NCBI GenBank assembly: GCA_910592205.1
Contig: CAJVPJ010000018.1
Coordinates: 1-64,000 of the forward strand
DNA length: 64,000 nt
Direction of reading: 5' to 3'
Origin: Paraglomus occultum
Lineage: Eukaryota; Glomeromycota; Glomeromycetes; Paraglomerales; Paraglomeraceae
Shown: piece by piece, positions 48,982 to 64,000 of the stretch
Position numbering within the stretch: the first letter of the stretch is position 1
Layout: every line of letters starts with the position of its first letter
Translations under genes and position numbers: made by a program
Notes under the pieces: model-generated
Databases searched by the model: none
Told to the model about the DNA's origin: nothing
What the model saw: the letters and a program-made list of their open reading frames with translations, nothing else

Positions 48982-51302
48982 CTACATATCCGGCCACCCA
49001 ATGTGCCTCTCAAATACTATTTTGTACTCCTCCCAAGACGCATTCCATATCCAATGCCTTGCTTCTAACCAGAACCAGAACTTTAACCACCAACCTCCTC
49101 CACTAGGAATCTCCTTTATTCCTTCCCTAACTCCTCTTCCTGCGCCTTGTGTACCCAGTTCTCTAAGAATAGGAAGAGCACTTTTGAGTAAATCCATTTC
49201 AGGATCTAATTGTTTGCCAATACCTTCAAGTAATAAAATGGCAATCACTATGTTAACGAAATCACCATCGAGTTTGACGTGATGAGTTCTGACCATCTGC
49301 ATTACTTCTGTTAAGACATCGGAAATTCTTATTTTGGCTAATTGAAATGTTGATGACTTGACGTTTAATATTAAGTGTTGCATTTTTAGCGCAAATACGT
49401 CCCCATCTATAACCGTGTCCGGTGCATTGCTGCGTTCAATCATCAATTTACCCGCACGATATCCGTCAAATTCAGCAACGGCTCGAAATAAATCCAAGAA
49501 ATTACGACGATTCACTTCATTCAACTCTGATACTAGTCCAGTGTCTACGAACACTATTTGCGGACGATATCCATCATTGTAGAGTCGGTTGAGTTCTTGA
49601 ATCCACATATCGCGGTCGTCAGCGTATTGTCTCAATCGTGTTGTTGTCGTGAAACAAGTTTCATCGAAGGGTGTCGTGGATGTAAACTTTGCCCAAATAT
49701 CTTGTAATAATGTGTATATTGTAGGCTTCGTAAATTTGATCATAATATTACCCGGGTGCAAATCTGCGTGAACAAAGTTGTCGATAATCAACATGTGCTG
49801 TTGAATAGGGTGATTATTTGTTAATAAATAGAACTTGTATTACAAGAATTACTCGAGGGTCGTAAAGGAGACGTACTAGAAAAGCGTCAAGTCCTAATAG
49901 ATGATGTTTAAAAAGCACGTCAATTTGGCAGTCCAATATCTTGTTTGCCATACTCCGATATACTGTGTATTCAACTCACCTATATCAGCAAGCATACGAT
50001 CGAACACTCCACCACCATTACGAAGAAACAGCCTAATCGGCAGTGCACCTTCATAGTCTTCAATTAGCATTGCTTCAGTCGTATATTCCATTAACGGCTG
50101 CGGGAACTTTATCAGTTTACGATACTTGAAATTTTCCCGAAAACGGACGAGATTATTTCCTTCTATACGGAGATCAAGCTGATCTTGCATCATTTCTCCA
50201 AACTTCATGACCTCTTCAGGCAACGACAGCCAATGGATAGTTGGTATTGCATCGAGTATTTTGGCAAATATAAGTAAGATTTTGAGGTCTCTTTTTATTT
50301 GTTTGTCGACGTTCGGGTGTAAAATTTTTACTGCAATTTCGGCAGAGATATATTCTGGGTAGGAATCGAGGGAGTTTACGGTGGATATGTGCATGAGTTC
50401 GGGTTTTAGTGTTGCTTTGTATACTTGGGCAATCGCTCCAACACCAATCGGGTTAGGATCAAAGCATGTAAATATATCCTCGAAAGGTAGGTTGAAATTG
50501 TCGGATATGATTTGTTTGGTAACAGAAAGTGAATGTGGCTTAACAGAGGAGTGTAATTTGGAGAGACGAGCACACATTTCTTCCGGGAAAATGTCTGTTC
50601 TAGAAGCTGCCCATTGGGCCAACTGGAAAGGAAGACAAGAGCGCGTTGTTAGAGTACGTTTTACATACATTTAACTTAAGCACATTTATTGTCTCATGTG
50701 AAACGTATTTAAACATCTGCCTAACGTTCGTTTATCGTGCTCAATACATGTTACGTATTCGTTCCGAGTTGATATACCTTTATGAAAGTAGGTCCAGCGG
50801 TTTCCATCTGTCTAACTAACAGATCATACCACCATAACGCTCCTGATCGCTCATTTCCATGCTTTTCAACTCTTTCCCCAATAAACAGTGCCGGAGTCGT
50901 CAAGATCACAGGCAAGAATAATAATGTTAAGTAAGAAAATCTCCATCCAACTAAGATAGGCTCTATTACGTAGTCAGATAGGAATGAAACAATAGCAGAT
51001 AACAGTCGCGGAGTTTCTGAACGCGCGTGAACAGAAGATTGATTAATAGGTGATAGACGAATTGTATTTTTTGGTATATCAAATTCCGTAAGGGCTAGCG
51101 TGAAATTATGACGGCAGAAAGAAAGCGGGAGGGTGATAAATGCTATACGGGGAAGTAGTGGTCGCCATGTCGGTGGCCTTCTATATTTCAAATAGGACAA
51201 TGATCTATTATTTTGTCTTGCAAACAGTATAATTCTGTTGCAGCGCGTATGTATCGACAGACCTCTTGAAAATGCGTGAAGTAGAGGTTGTCCGATATAC
51301 AT
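48982..51302 (-). CDS. ADCK2-like UbiB-family atypical kinase (mitochondrial)
   Basis: UbiB/ABC1 family protein; relatives support coenzyme Q biology as atypical kinases or ATPases. Four exons on the minus strand: 51302-50778, 50622-49980, 49893-49877 (17 nt), 49797-48982 (2001 nt, 666 aa). The N-terminus is basic and Ser/Arg-rich, like a mitochondrial presequence, and a hydrophobic segment (FSYLTLLFLPVILTTPALFI) lies near residue 135. The KxGQ-type motif reads FIKLAQWAASR, with Ala at the Gly position. The Ala-rich loop region is IGVGAIAQVYKA, the ATP-site Lys is in AEIAVKILHPNV, the catalytic loop is HADLHPGNIM, and the metal motif is FVDTGLV (DTG for DFG). The ADCK2 subgroup is suggested by the large insert after HADLHPGN and the motif order. 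Alternative: another UbiB subgroup. Confidence 0.9.
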
Positions 51303-51838
51303 AGTCTAGGATTGACCGTTGGGATGGGAAAATAAATAGGGTGAGTTACACGAATCAACCGAAACAGAAAGAAAAGTTTGGATCACGTGGAATGTAAAGT
51401 GTGTTTAAATTTACTCTGGCAAGAAAGAATTTTCATATTTGACATCATGGTTCTTTAACTCTAGATCAATATAATGTTTGCTCTTTTACTTCAAAAGCCC
51501 ATATTTGAGCAAGTTTCTTGTCAATTCGCGTATTTTTTTTCTCTGTATGTCTTTATGATGGCCATATAAAAAAGTCTTGTACATGTTATACAGACCTATA
51601 CACTCACTTTGGCGCGAGCCATTCAAACAATAGCGGGAAAATATTCGACTCTGCATTTTATAATTACCGGATGCCCGTGTTATATACTATAGTACAAATC
51701 ACAAAATTTGCTGATAACAAGCCGAATAAGCAAAGCAATATCTTTTCATGAGCTTTATTATAATGCGCGCTTTATGTGCGTAATGCGTTTTTTACCAATT
51801 ACATATCGGAGATTTACAGTGAATATACGTTAACGATC
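51303..51838. other. Intergenic region with a foldback-element fragment
   Basis: The stretch 51486-51540 (ACTTCAAAAGCCCATATTTG, then AGCAAGTTTCTTGTCAATTC) matches the interior of foldback element 2 near 43413-43460. The rest includes the ADCK2 promoter side and the SMC3 3' flank; nothing else is recognised. Confidence 0.5.
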
Positions 51839-57175
<5,337 letters not shown>

Positions 57176-57510
57176 TGTCTTTACTGTAATGAGTGCTCTT
57201 CGTAATATGCGCGTCCTCGGTCACGCGTTCGGGAATTGTTCGCTCAGAGTAACTCTCTAACTACCCCGCGCACTAAATGTTGAATATATTAATTAATATT
57301 AATACGAGTGGTGCAACAACAATGTAAATTGTGACGTCACGGATTTGCTTCGTGTCTCTGACTTTGATATCTGTTCAAGCTAAACGACGTTATCAAAATT
57401 ACCCCTGTATTTTAACGGGAAAAGGCAAATGATAAGGCGTCCGGGACCATATCGCCAAGGGAGTTCTGGAGAACTACTTAGTTTCATATAGTATGTAAAA
57501 GCATAACATT

Positions 57511-57768
57511 TCATAATAATACGATATTCAAACATACCAAGCTGTCCATCTGTCGTTCATTATCTTGACGCTTTCTCGTAGAAAACATATTTGGCAAAAA
57601 TACAGGAGTATTTGTCAGGATGAATACTCGCCGTTCGTCTTGCAAACGTGTCGATAATGTTTCCCTTGTTATCGAAACTGTTTGTCTATCATCTTGTTCA
57701 CGCTTTTGCATTGCTTGTTTAACGTTTTCATAAATGACTTCAAGCATATCAATCAGGTTGCTAAGCAT
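57511..57768 (-). CDS. Possible small gene, coiled-coil-like peptide
   Basis: Minus-strand frame from the ATG at 57768: MLSNLIDMLEVIYENVKQAM, then a charged helical stretch. After QMDSL comes a GTATGT donor. A second exon after an AG near 57480 could add about 25-30 residues, but several phases are possible. It lies just upstream of SMC3 on the same strand. No family recognised; it may be a real short protein or chance. Confidence 0.4.
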   Translation of the reverse strand: MLSNLIDMLEVIYENVKQAMQKREQDDRQTVSITRETLSTRLQDERRVFILTNTPVFLPNMFSTRKRQDNERQMDSLVCLNIVLL

Positions 57769-58413
57769 TTATTGAAGTGCTCTTAAATTATGTAAATGCT
57801 GGCTGTACAGAAATGAGCAAGTTAATTTGTCCACTTTTTTTCCACTGTATGTCATAGATAAAGCAATGTGAATGATTCAAACGGGTCGACATTAGCTTCT
57901 TTTACAACTACGTAGTAACCCTGATTTGGATACTTAATACATATCTAGTGCTCAATTCTTTCAAGGAAAATGTGCTTCTCTGTTTACGTCCACGGCAAGT
58001 CACTAGCGCTTAGTATACTTGTCTACTTTCACACGGGTCGATGAAAATGATGGCGTATTCCTCATTGTAAAATGTACGCGATTGTGACATTAGGTTGTTA
58101 GCTAGACCAATACTTACATTGATAACGATGGACTAGTTATCGATGCTAAAATAGATCAATTAGCATGTTGATCGAAAACGATTCCTTTATTATATTCTTT
58201 GTATCTTATCAATAAACGAGTATCCATTTAATCTGAATTTATACTTTCATAATCTACTCCCCGAATATTATCGTAAATCACTAATTCAGTATAGCGGATA
58301 AGCTGGCAATTGCGATAGTTAATTATTTCTTTTCAACGCCTTAACTTGTTGACCCCACCGATAGAACATCTCAAATTGTCCAATACTTTTGAGCTTGGTA
58401 TGATATTATTATA

Positions 58414-58582
58414 CAGTGAAACCGGATATAACGAAGGAGACCGTGCAGACACTTTTCTTCGTTATATCGAGGGATTCGTTATATCCAGGAAATTTTACTA
58501 GACAAAATTCGAAACATCAAAAAAAGCATCGTTATATCCAAGTTTTCGTTATATCCAAACTTCGTTATATCCAGGTTCACTG
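58414..58582. mobile_element. MITE with CAGTG termini (169 bp)
   Basis: The left end CAGTGAAACCGGATATAACG plus AAG and the reverse complement of the right end, CAGTGAACCTGGATATAACG plus AAG, form terminal inverted repeats. The interior carries five copies in all of a CGTTATATC motif. TA lies directly before the left end. This matches the ends of the element at 59442-60915 and the solo end at 30169, so the window holds one dispersed family of pogo/Tc1 type (class inferred from termini). Confidence 0.8.
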
Positions 58583-59441
58583 TGTATTCCCACTTTAAGA
58601 TTCTTCCAAAATCTAGCGCACTCCCAGATCATGGTGCATTATTAAAATGACTACCATTTCTCGTCCAATATGTATATTGCAGCTTAAACACGAATACATG
58701 TTTGGAGTACATATCTTTGTGAGTGACTAAGGTTGCAAATTTTTATTATTAGTATTAACATGCAGCATGCCTTTTACACTTAAGGCCACCTTTGCAACTG
58801 GTTTTGTAGTGAAACATCCGAGATTTGCTCTTGCTACATTATCTATTCCCAATCGGCATTCTGGTGCTCCCAAGAGCATCGTGCATTATGACATTAGGAG
58901 TCAAAAGTGACATTAATAATTTATTAGTTTTGAAGATGAACAAATTACTTTAAGCTAAATGGCCCCGAATAATACGCCAGAATAACCTGCTTGGCTGGTT
59001 AAGAAGTAAAACGGATCTCCAGCCCGAATTTCTCCAATTTGGTCAATCGTTACCGTATTAGTAACTATGGCCATAACACATTAACGTCAATGCTGGTACT
59101 TTTTCTGAGAGAAAAGGTCATTCGAAACGGTAAACAACTAATGGCGTCACGTGTGCTCGTCCCTAAATCCAAAAATTCTGGGAAACTTACCCGCAGGCCA
59201 TCGCTTGGTAAACAACTTTATTACATGAATTGATACCGTCGCGCAAGGTTTAGACTCATATTATACTAACTGAAAATCGTCATATTTCGCTCGCTGTTCT
59301 AGTTTTCAACAAAATCTTCACACGAAATGCCGTTATTATTATATAGCGTCCGTTGATTTTCTATCACATGACATGCTATGTTAATTCTACCGGCAGACTA
59401 CGTTTTCGTTTCGATCATTTGAAAAGAACTATAATAATACA

Positions 59442-60915
59442 CAGTGAACCTGGATATAACAAAGTGGTCCGTTCCGACCTTTTTCATTATATCCAGGTTT
59501 CCTCTTTATAAGGAAGTCCTATTCAATTTCATTATAGTTTCGTTTAAAGCAGGTCATTTTGTGTTATGATATAGTCAATTATTTCATTGAAGAAGTTTCA
59601 TTTGACAAATTTCTTTTTCTGCAATCCTGTTAATGAGGTTCTAATGCGTTTAGGTATCCCTGTTTGTATTAAAATTTTTGACAGAAGTTCTCTTGCGTGG
59701 CATGGTAATAATTAAGAGGTTGGCTGAGTTATGGCTGCATTATTAGTAATATATACAAATAATCACTTGACTTCGCCGGTATAAAGTAAAAATTTTTATA
59801 TAATTTAAAGTAAACTGGTCAACATGACTTGTGCCGGAGCTGAGTTAAGATCTGCCGTTATAAAGGGTAATTAATATGGAATTTTTTGGTTCTGCGAAAT
59901 TGGACCGGTATAGAGGCAAAACCGGTATATGCAAGGCCGGTATAAAGAGAGTTGACTGTTAGTTTTCGTTCGTTATAGTGGAGGGATAATAATTATAGTC
60001 AGATTAGAGCGAAAAAAGTTTTTCTTCTTTGTTATGGAGTAACAGACAGTTGATGCGGATCTCTCACACTCTAGGGATAGAAGTGGCCAAAAAAGCATGT
60101 TGCCTTGACTGGGGCAAAATATGTAATTGATAAAAAATAATAAAGCAAGGACTTATTACTTGTTATAAAGAACTAAGAGAACTACGATAATGCGAGATTC
60201 TATTATTTTAGACAATGTGTGATATTGTTTGTTAATAATAAAAGATAATAATGCGAAATTATTTTTTTCAGAAAAAAGGAATTATGTGAAAAAAAGAAAC
60301 TTCCCCTCAATAAAAGGCCGAGAACTAGCGGAAGACTTTGGAATTAGTGAGCAAGCTCAAAAGGTCTTCACATTGGCTAAGCTTGAACTAGCTGCCAGAT
60401 TCATCGAAAAAGCACCATTCCCGTAATCGAAGCGCCAGTCTAGCATTATCCAATACTTTCAGTAAATTTTGCGGTCATTTATCAGCTTAAAAACTTTTAC
60501 TGCTTTTCCTTAATACGAAATGAACTGTTTTTTTAAATTTGCTATAGTGTATGTCACATGATATATTATTAAAAGACACTATATGGTGAGATTTCTTTTT
60601 TGTGTATAGCTCGTTATAGTGCAGAAAACTGTTGGATTTTGCGTTTCTACTATAAAGAGAGCCACTGTGTACATATTTTACATTAATGGGAAAGATTGCC
60701 GAATTATAACAAAGTTTACTATAATATAATGAAGTTTACTATAATATAATGAACTTCGTTTATTAGCCAACTGATTTAAAACTTCGTTATAGCCAGTAAC
60801 CAGGTTTTCTTAATTAACTTCGTTATATTCAGGAAATGCTGTTTTGGGACATCGGAAAAACTTTGTTATAGTCGAAATTCGGTTTATCCAGGTTTCGTTA
60901 AACCCAGGTTCACTG
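59442..60915. mobile_element. Inverted-repeat DNA element, about 1.47 kb, with nested ends
   Basis: The left end CAGTGAACCTGGATATAACA and the reverse complement of the right end, CAGTGAACCTGGGTTTAACG, match for about 20 bp. TA follows the right end (60916-60917 region). Inside are other transposon-like ends, such as GCCGGTATAAAGAGAGTTGA near 59938 and TATAAAGAGAGCCACTGTG near 60651, which suggests nested insertions. A 65-codon ORF at 60229-60426 (KGRELAEDFGISEQAQKVF) could be a helix-turn-helix relic. No complete transposase. Confidence 0.6.
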
Positions 60916-61156
60916 TATCGACAAATAACTTAACGCAATATATGAGACATAAAGAGATAGAGCAGACTTCCTTCAAATATAAAAGAGCCACCTTATGGCC
61001 TTATTGAGTTAATGCTGGCGTTTAAGCAAGACCATGCCTACAGAAGCTCCGGTCAAAGGCTGAACAATGACATTATAGAAAGATTGCTTATAATACTGGT
61101 CAAACATCTCAACATATTTATTGTTGAAGCATAGAAAGAAATCTATTCAAGAGCAG

Positions 61157-62721
61157 TTAATATAGGCTATTAAAATTTCCCCCCAAATAACGCGGCATGG
61201 TTGCACATCGGTCTTCGTCGTCGAATACTAGCTTTCGTTTGGGCTGTAAATAATATACGTTTAGGATGAGAAAGGTTTGGGATAACTATGAACAATATTG
61301 CAAAAATTACCCTTTTCGACTTATGATCAATTTCGTCTAGTAAAGGTAATGCTTGTGATACGCTACAACGATGTGCAACATTCCTTGATGGCAGTATGTT
61401 AGTCGATAATCTTTGCTTGTATAGTAATGGAAAGCTAATTTACCTCGTAATATTAGTATTGGTTTCAGTAACTTCCATGTTATTCGAGTATAGGTCTGTC
61501 GCAGTGACATTGCTAGCTGTTTCAATTTAAAATTTATTATTAAGTCAAGACACTTACGGTCGCCTCCGGTAAAATATTATTAATCGTAATTGGTTAAGGA
61601 GTTTAATCAAACTTACCAGCCTGAAAATTCGTTGATTGTAACTTTTCCAACAGCTGTTTAGCAGACTTTGTAAATATTTTGCGTACAAGGGTCGAACTAG
61701 AAAGCTATTTCTAGTCATAGATGACTTGCTTACCGTTATCAACAGGTGACGGTTCTTCGTCAATTCTGTAATAATTTCTTGTAAAGACACGTTTTTTGTG
61801 GATACGATTTCTCTATACAGCTTTTGGTACTGTTCATTTACTATTTTTTCAAAGCACTCTTGCAATTTCACAACCATGTCAGCCATAATACTATCCTGCA
61901 GAATGTCTTTCAGTTGCTCCTTTGCTATATCAGCTATAAAATGTTTCGTTGTTATTTATAATATTCATTCTTAAATTAAATACAAAATCTTGTCAACACA
62001 CTTGCGCGACTGAAAGCTTCTTCGTATGAATAATTTTCTATGGTTGAATGAGGCGTAACGTTGGGTTTAGATGCTACTTTACAGAGCTGTCCTTTAGCAT
62101 CTATATCGGCATTACTACTACTTTTGTAGTTTTGACATTCGTTAGCCTTCACGTTTATCTGCTCCAATAAGCTCTCAATGCGGTCTAGTTTCTTCGAGAG
62201 TGTTGTGAAGGGCTTTTCAACAGAGGTTACTAATTCGCGCTTAAAATTATGTTCCTCTTGGTCACACGCGGTGCGGGTATTATCAGAAAATATGCTCGCG
62301 TTCTTGTTTTTGTTAAGCATATCCACAAATCGAGGCCGCGCCATGTAAGCAGTTAAGAAATTCGGAAACATGGATTCTGCTGTTTCCGCAGACTGATTGA
62401 TATATCCATAGATTAAAAAACTAATATACAAACGCATCATAATACTAAAAGCGAGAATTATATACTTGCGTTGGTAGATTTGAGTACTTTGGAATAAGTT
62501 GAGGGCGTGCGATTGAGATTATCCGTAAGACTGTACACACTGCTATTATGCTTTTTGTTGTTTAGTTCAGCGTGACTGGTTTGTTGTTTGTTTACTTGTG
62601 CCGATAGAGAAGACATTTGACTTGGTTGTGAATTGTAATTCAGTCCATATGATGATACATTATTCGTGGCCGTGGCATTGTGGGTGGTCGAAGGACGACT
62701 TGGAGAGAACCATGTAGACAT
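61157..62721 (-). CDS. Unrecognised seven-exon protein, probably nuclear
   Basis: No family recognised. Exons on the minus strand: 62721-62488, 62392-62002, 61933-61734, 61704-61617, 61516-61444, 61410-61311, 61243-61157 (1173 nt, 390 aa, frame closed). The N-terminus is Ser/Asn/Gln-rich and disordered (MSTWFSPSRPSTTHN). The middle contains FPNFLTAYMARPRFVDML and a heptad-like stretch LSKKLDRIESLLEQINVK. A second helical segment follows (MVVKLQECFEKIVNEQYQKL, SAKQLLEKLQS). The C-terminus has a bipartite-like basic cluster, KSKRPKRKLVFDDED, that looks like a nuclear localisation signal. The third intron would be only 29 nt; without it the frame runs on 39 more codons and stops. The composition (disorder, coiled coil, NLS) would suit a chromosome or meiosis protein, but that is a guess. 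Confidence 0.7.
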
Positions 62722-64000
62722 TATTTTTATGAAGAAGTAAGTTGCTCTGTTTAAGAGAAAACGATGTCATTATACAAAAAATCACTATATATATATATAT
62801 TAGCGAAATCTTTAATCCGTATTCCCCGATTCCGCTACAATGCACAGAATTCTATTTACTTCAAGAAGTTCAGTTATGCATAAACGATAGATGCATAACG
62901 CAAGGGTAGAGCCTGTTCCGCGGTGTTGGTTATCAGGTTATCTTCCCGTCAGGTAGATAGTAATCCTTTATTGATTTCAAAAAAATCTGGATACCCGAAT
63001 AACATACTGATATATTAAATATGATGGACAATTATCAGCAAAGTATCAAGTTTATTGTAAGTTACCTGTTAGTGAAGTGAATTGCAGTTTATAATAAAAT
63101 ACAATACAAATTTTTTTGGCTTCAGTAAGAGTGTACTATGCCGGAAACGGGAGGAAATGGTTGCTTATTATTTTGACAGAGTAAACCAGCCAGAATAACT
63201 AACGTGCAGTAAGTAACGATCGCAGTCTATAATCATGTGTCTTTATTTAAATTTGTGAACAAGAAAAACTTTAATGCGTCAATGAAAGTCGCAATTATTA
63301 ATTTGTAGATTACGTCGTGTTATGTTACGTATTCACAAAAGGATCCGTTGTCTTGTGAATGACTGTCATATAAGCTGGTAAATGGCTTTGTGAAAATTAT
63401 TGTAATATTACTGTGTACATACATGGTCACATTTTCGTTTTCGACAGCATTCGATCCATAAGTCGCGTGAATATCGAGTTGTAATTTGTACAGAAGAGTA
63501 CACAAGCAAAACTTGCGGATTCTGTGGTTATATTCATAAAAAACTAGGCGGCCAAGGAATTTTGCTGTCCCCAATGTAAAACAAATCTTGATAGGGGTAT
63601 AAATGGTGCTCTTACGATATCTTACAAAAAAGGAAAATGAGTCAGTTAGGCTGACGCGGGAGCCTATTCCCTTACAGGATTTGTTATTCTAATTAAACTT
63701 TGCTTAATGTGAGGTTTTGTTAGTAATAATAGGAGTTAATGTAGGCGTAGTGGAATTTGTGGCAAATAATTAAGAACGACGATATTAAAGCACTTTTTAA
63801 GGAGAAAGAATTTATCCGGTTCTCAACTCGATTATTTGGAAATTTTTACCTGTTCTTGCTTACCAAAATAAGCAGTACTTCATTTTCAACGAAATTTTAC
63901 ATTATATATTTAAGATTTTTATTTAGCAAAGGTAAGAGCAAGCATTCACAGATTACAGCAATGGGTAGAGAAACCTAAATGAAGCTTAATATGTAGCGAA
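62722..64000. other. Right flank, nothing recognised
   Basis: AT-rich DNA upstream of the 61-62 kb gene. The ORFs at 63320-63574 (-) and 63757-63978 (+) resemble no family. A TA-dinucleotide run lies near 62788-62800. Confidence 0.4.

Larger units (their letters stand above)
57769..61156. other. Repeat-rich intergenic region
   Basis: Contains the MITE at 58414-58582 and the larger inverted-repeat element at 59442-60915, with other ends nested inside it. Apart from these there is AT-rich DNA and short ORFs without recognisable products. Confidence 0.5.

Overview
The window is nuclear DNA from an intron-rich, AT-rich eukaryote. Most split genes carry many short GT-AG introns (about 50-120 nt). 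The set of orthologues (Sec2-type Rab GEF, IES2, GAC1-type PP1 subunit, COQ4, WRNIP1/MGS1, SMC3) fits a fungus. The low gene density, the Tc1/mariner-like relics and the foldback elements suggest an early-diverging lineage such as Mucoromycota/Glomeromycotina. The lineage is inference; no rRNA or mitochondrial marker is present.

Layout. 1-3034: gene-poor flank with decayed ORFs. 3035-8945: WRNIP1/MGS1 AAA+ ATPase (+), PBDC1 (-), Sec2-like Rab GEF (+, intronless). 8946-16443: gene desert with a short inverted-repeat element and a frameshifted Tc1-like transposase. 16444-23603: HMG-CoA reductase (+, 8 exons), COQ4 (-, 4 exons) and the splicing factor SF3B4 (+, 6 exons). COQ4 and SF3B4 diverge from a 132-bp spacer. 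23604-36109: mostly transposon debris around one small FetA-like ABC ATPase (25960-26973). 36110-37504: intronless CBM21/PP1 glycogen-targeting subunit. 37505-45229: a second desert with Tc1 relics and two adjacent related foldback elements. 45230-57175: a dense block of IES2/INO80B (+), a VWA-domain protein (-), an ADCK2-like UbiB kinase (-) and cohesin SMC3 (-). 57176-61156: nested inverted-repeat elements. 61157-62721: an unrecognised seven-exon gene (-), probably nuclear. 62722-64000: nothing recognised.

Functional links are limited, as expected for a fungal chromosome. HMG-CoA reductase (mevalonate, hence polyprenyl supply), COQ4 and the ADCK2-like kinase all touch the ubiquinone or isoprenoid pathway. 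WRNIP1, SMC3 and IES2 serve chromosome maintenance.

Exon models were built by eye from protein-family resemblance plus splice sites. For WRNIP1, HMGR, COQ4, SF3B4, the ABC ATPase, IES2, the VWA protein, ADCK2 and the 61-62 kb gene, the summed exon lengths are exact multiples of three, which supports the models. Several need exons of only 11-17 nt. I found no convincing tRNA, rRNA or CRISPR array, and no clearly novel multi-gene system. The best leads are the microexons, a GC-AG intron, the paired foldback elements, a stand-alone bacterial-type ABC ATPase and two uncharacterised proteins.
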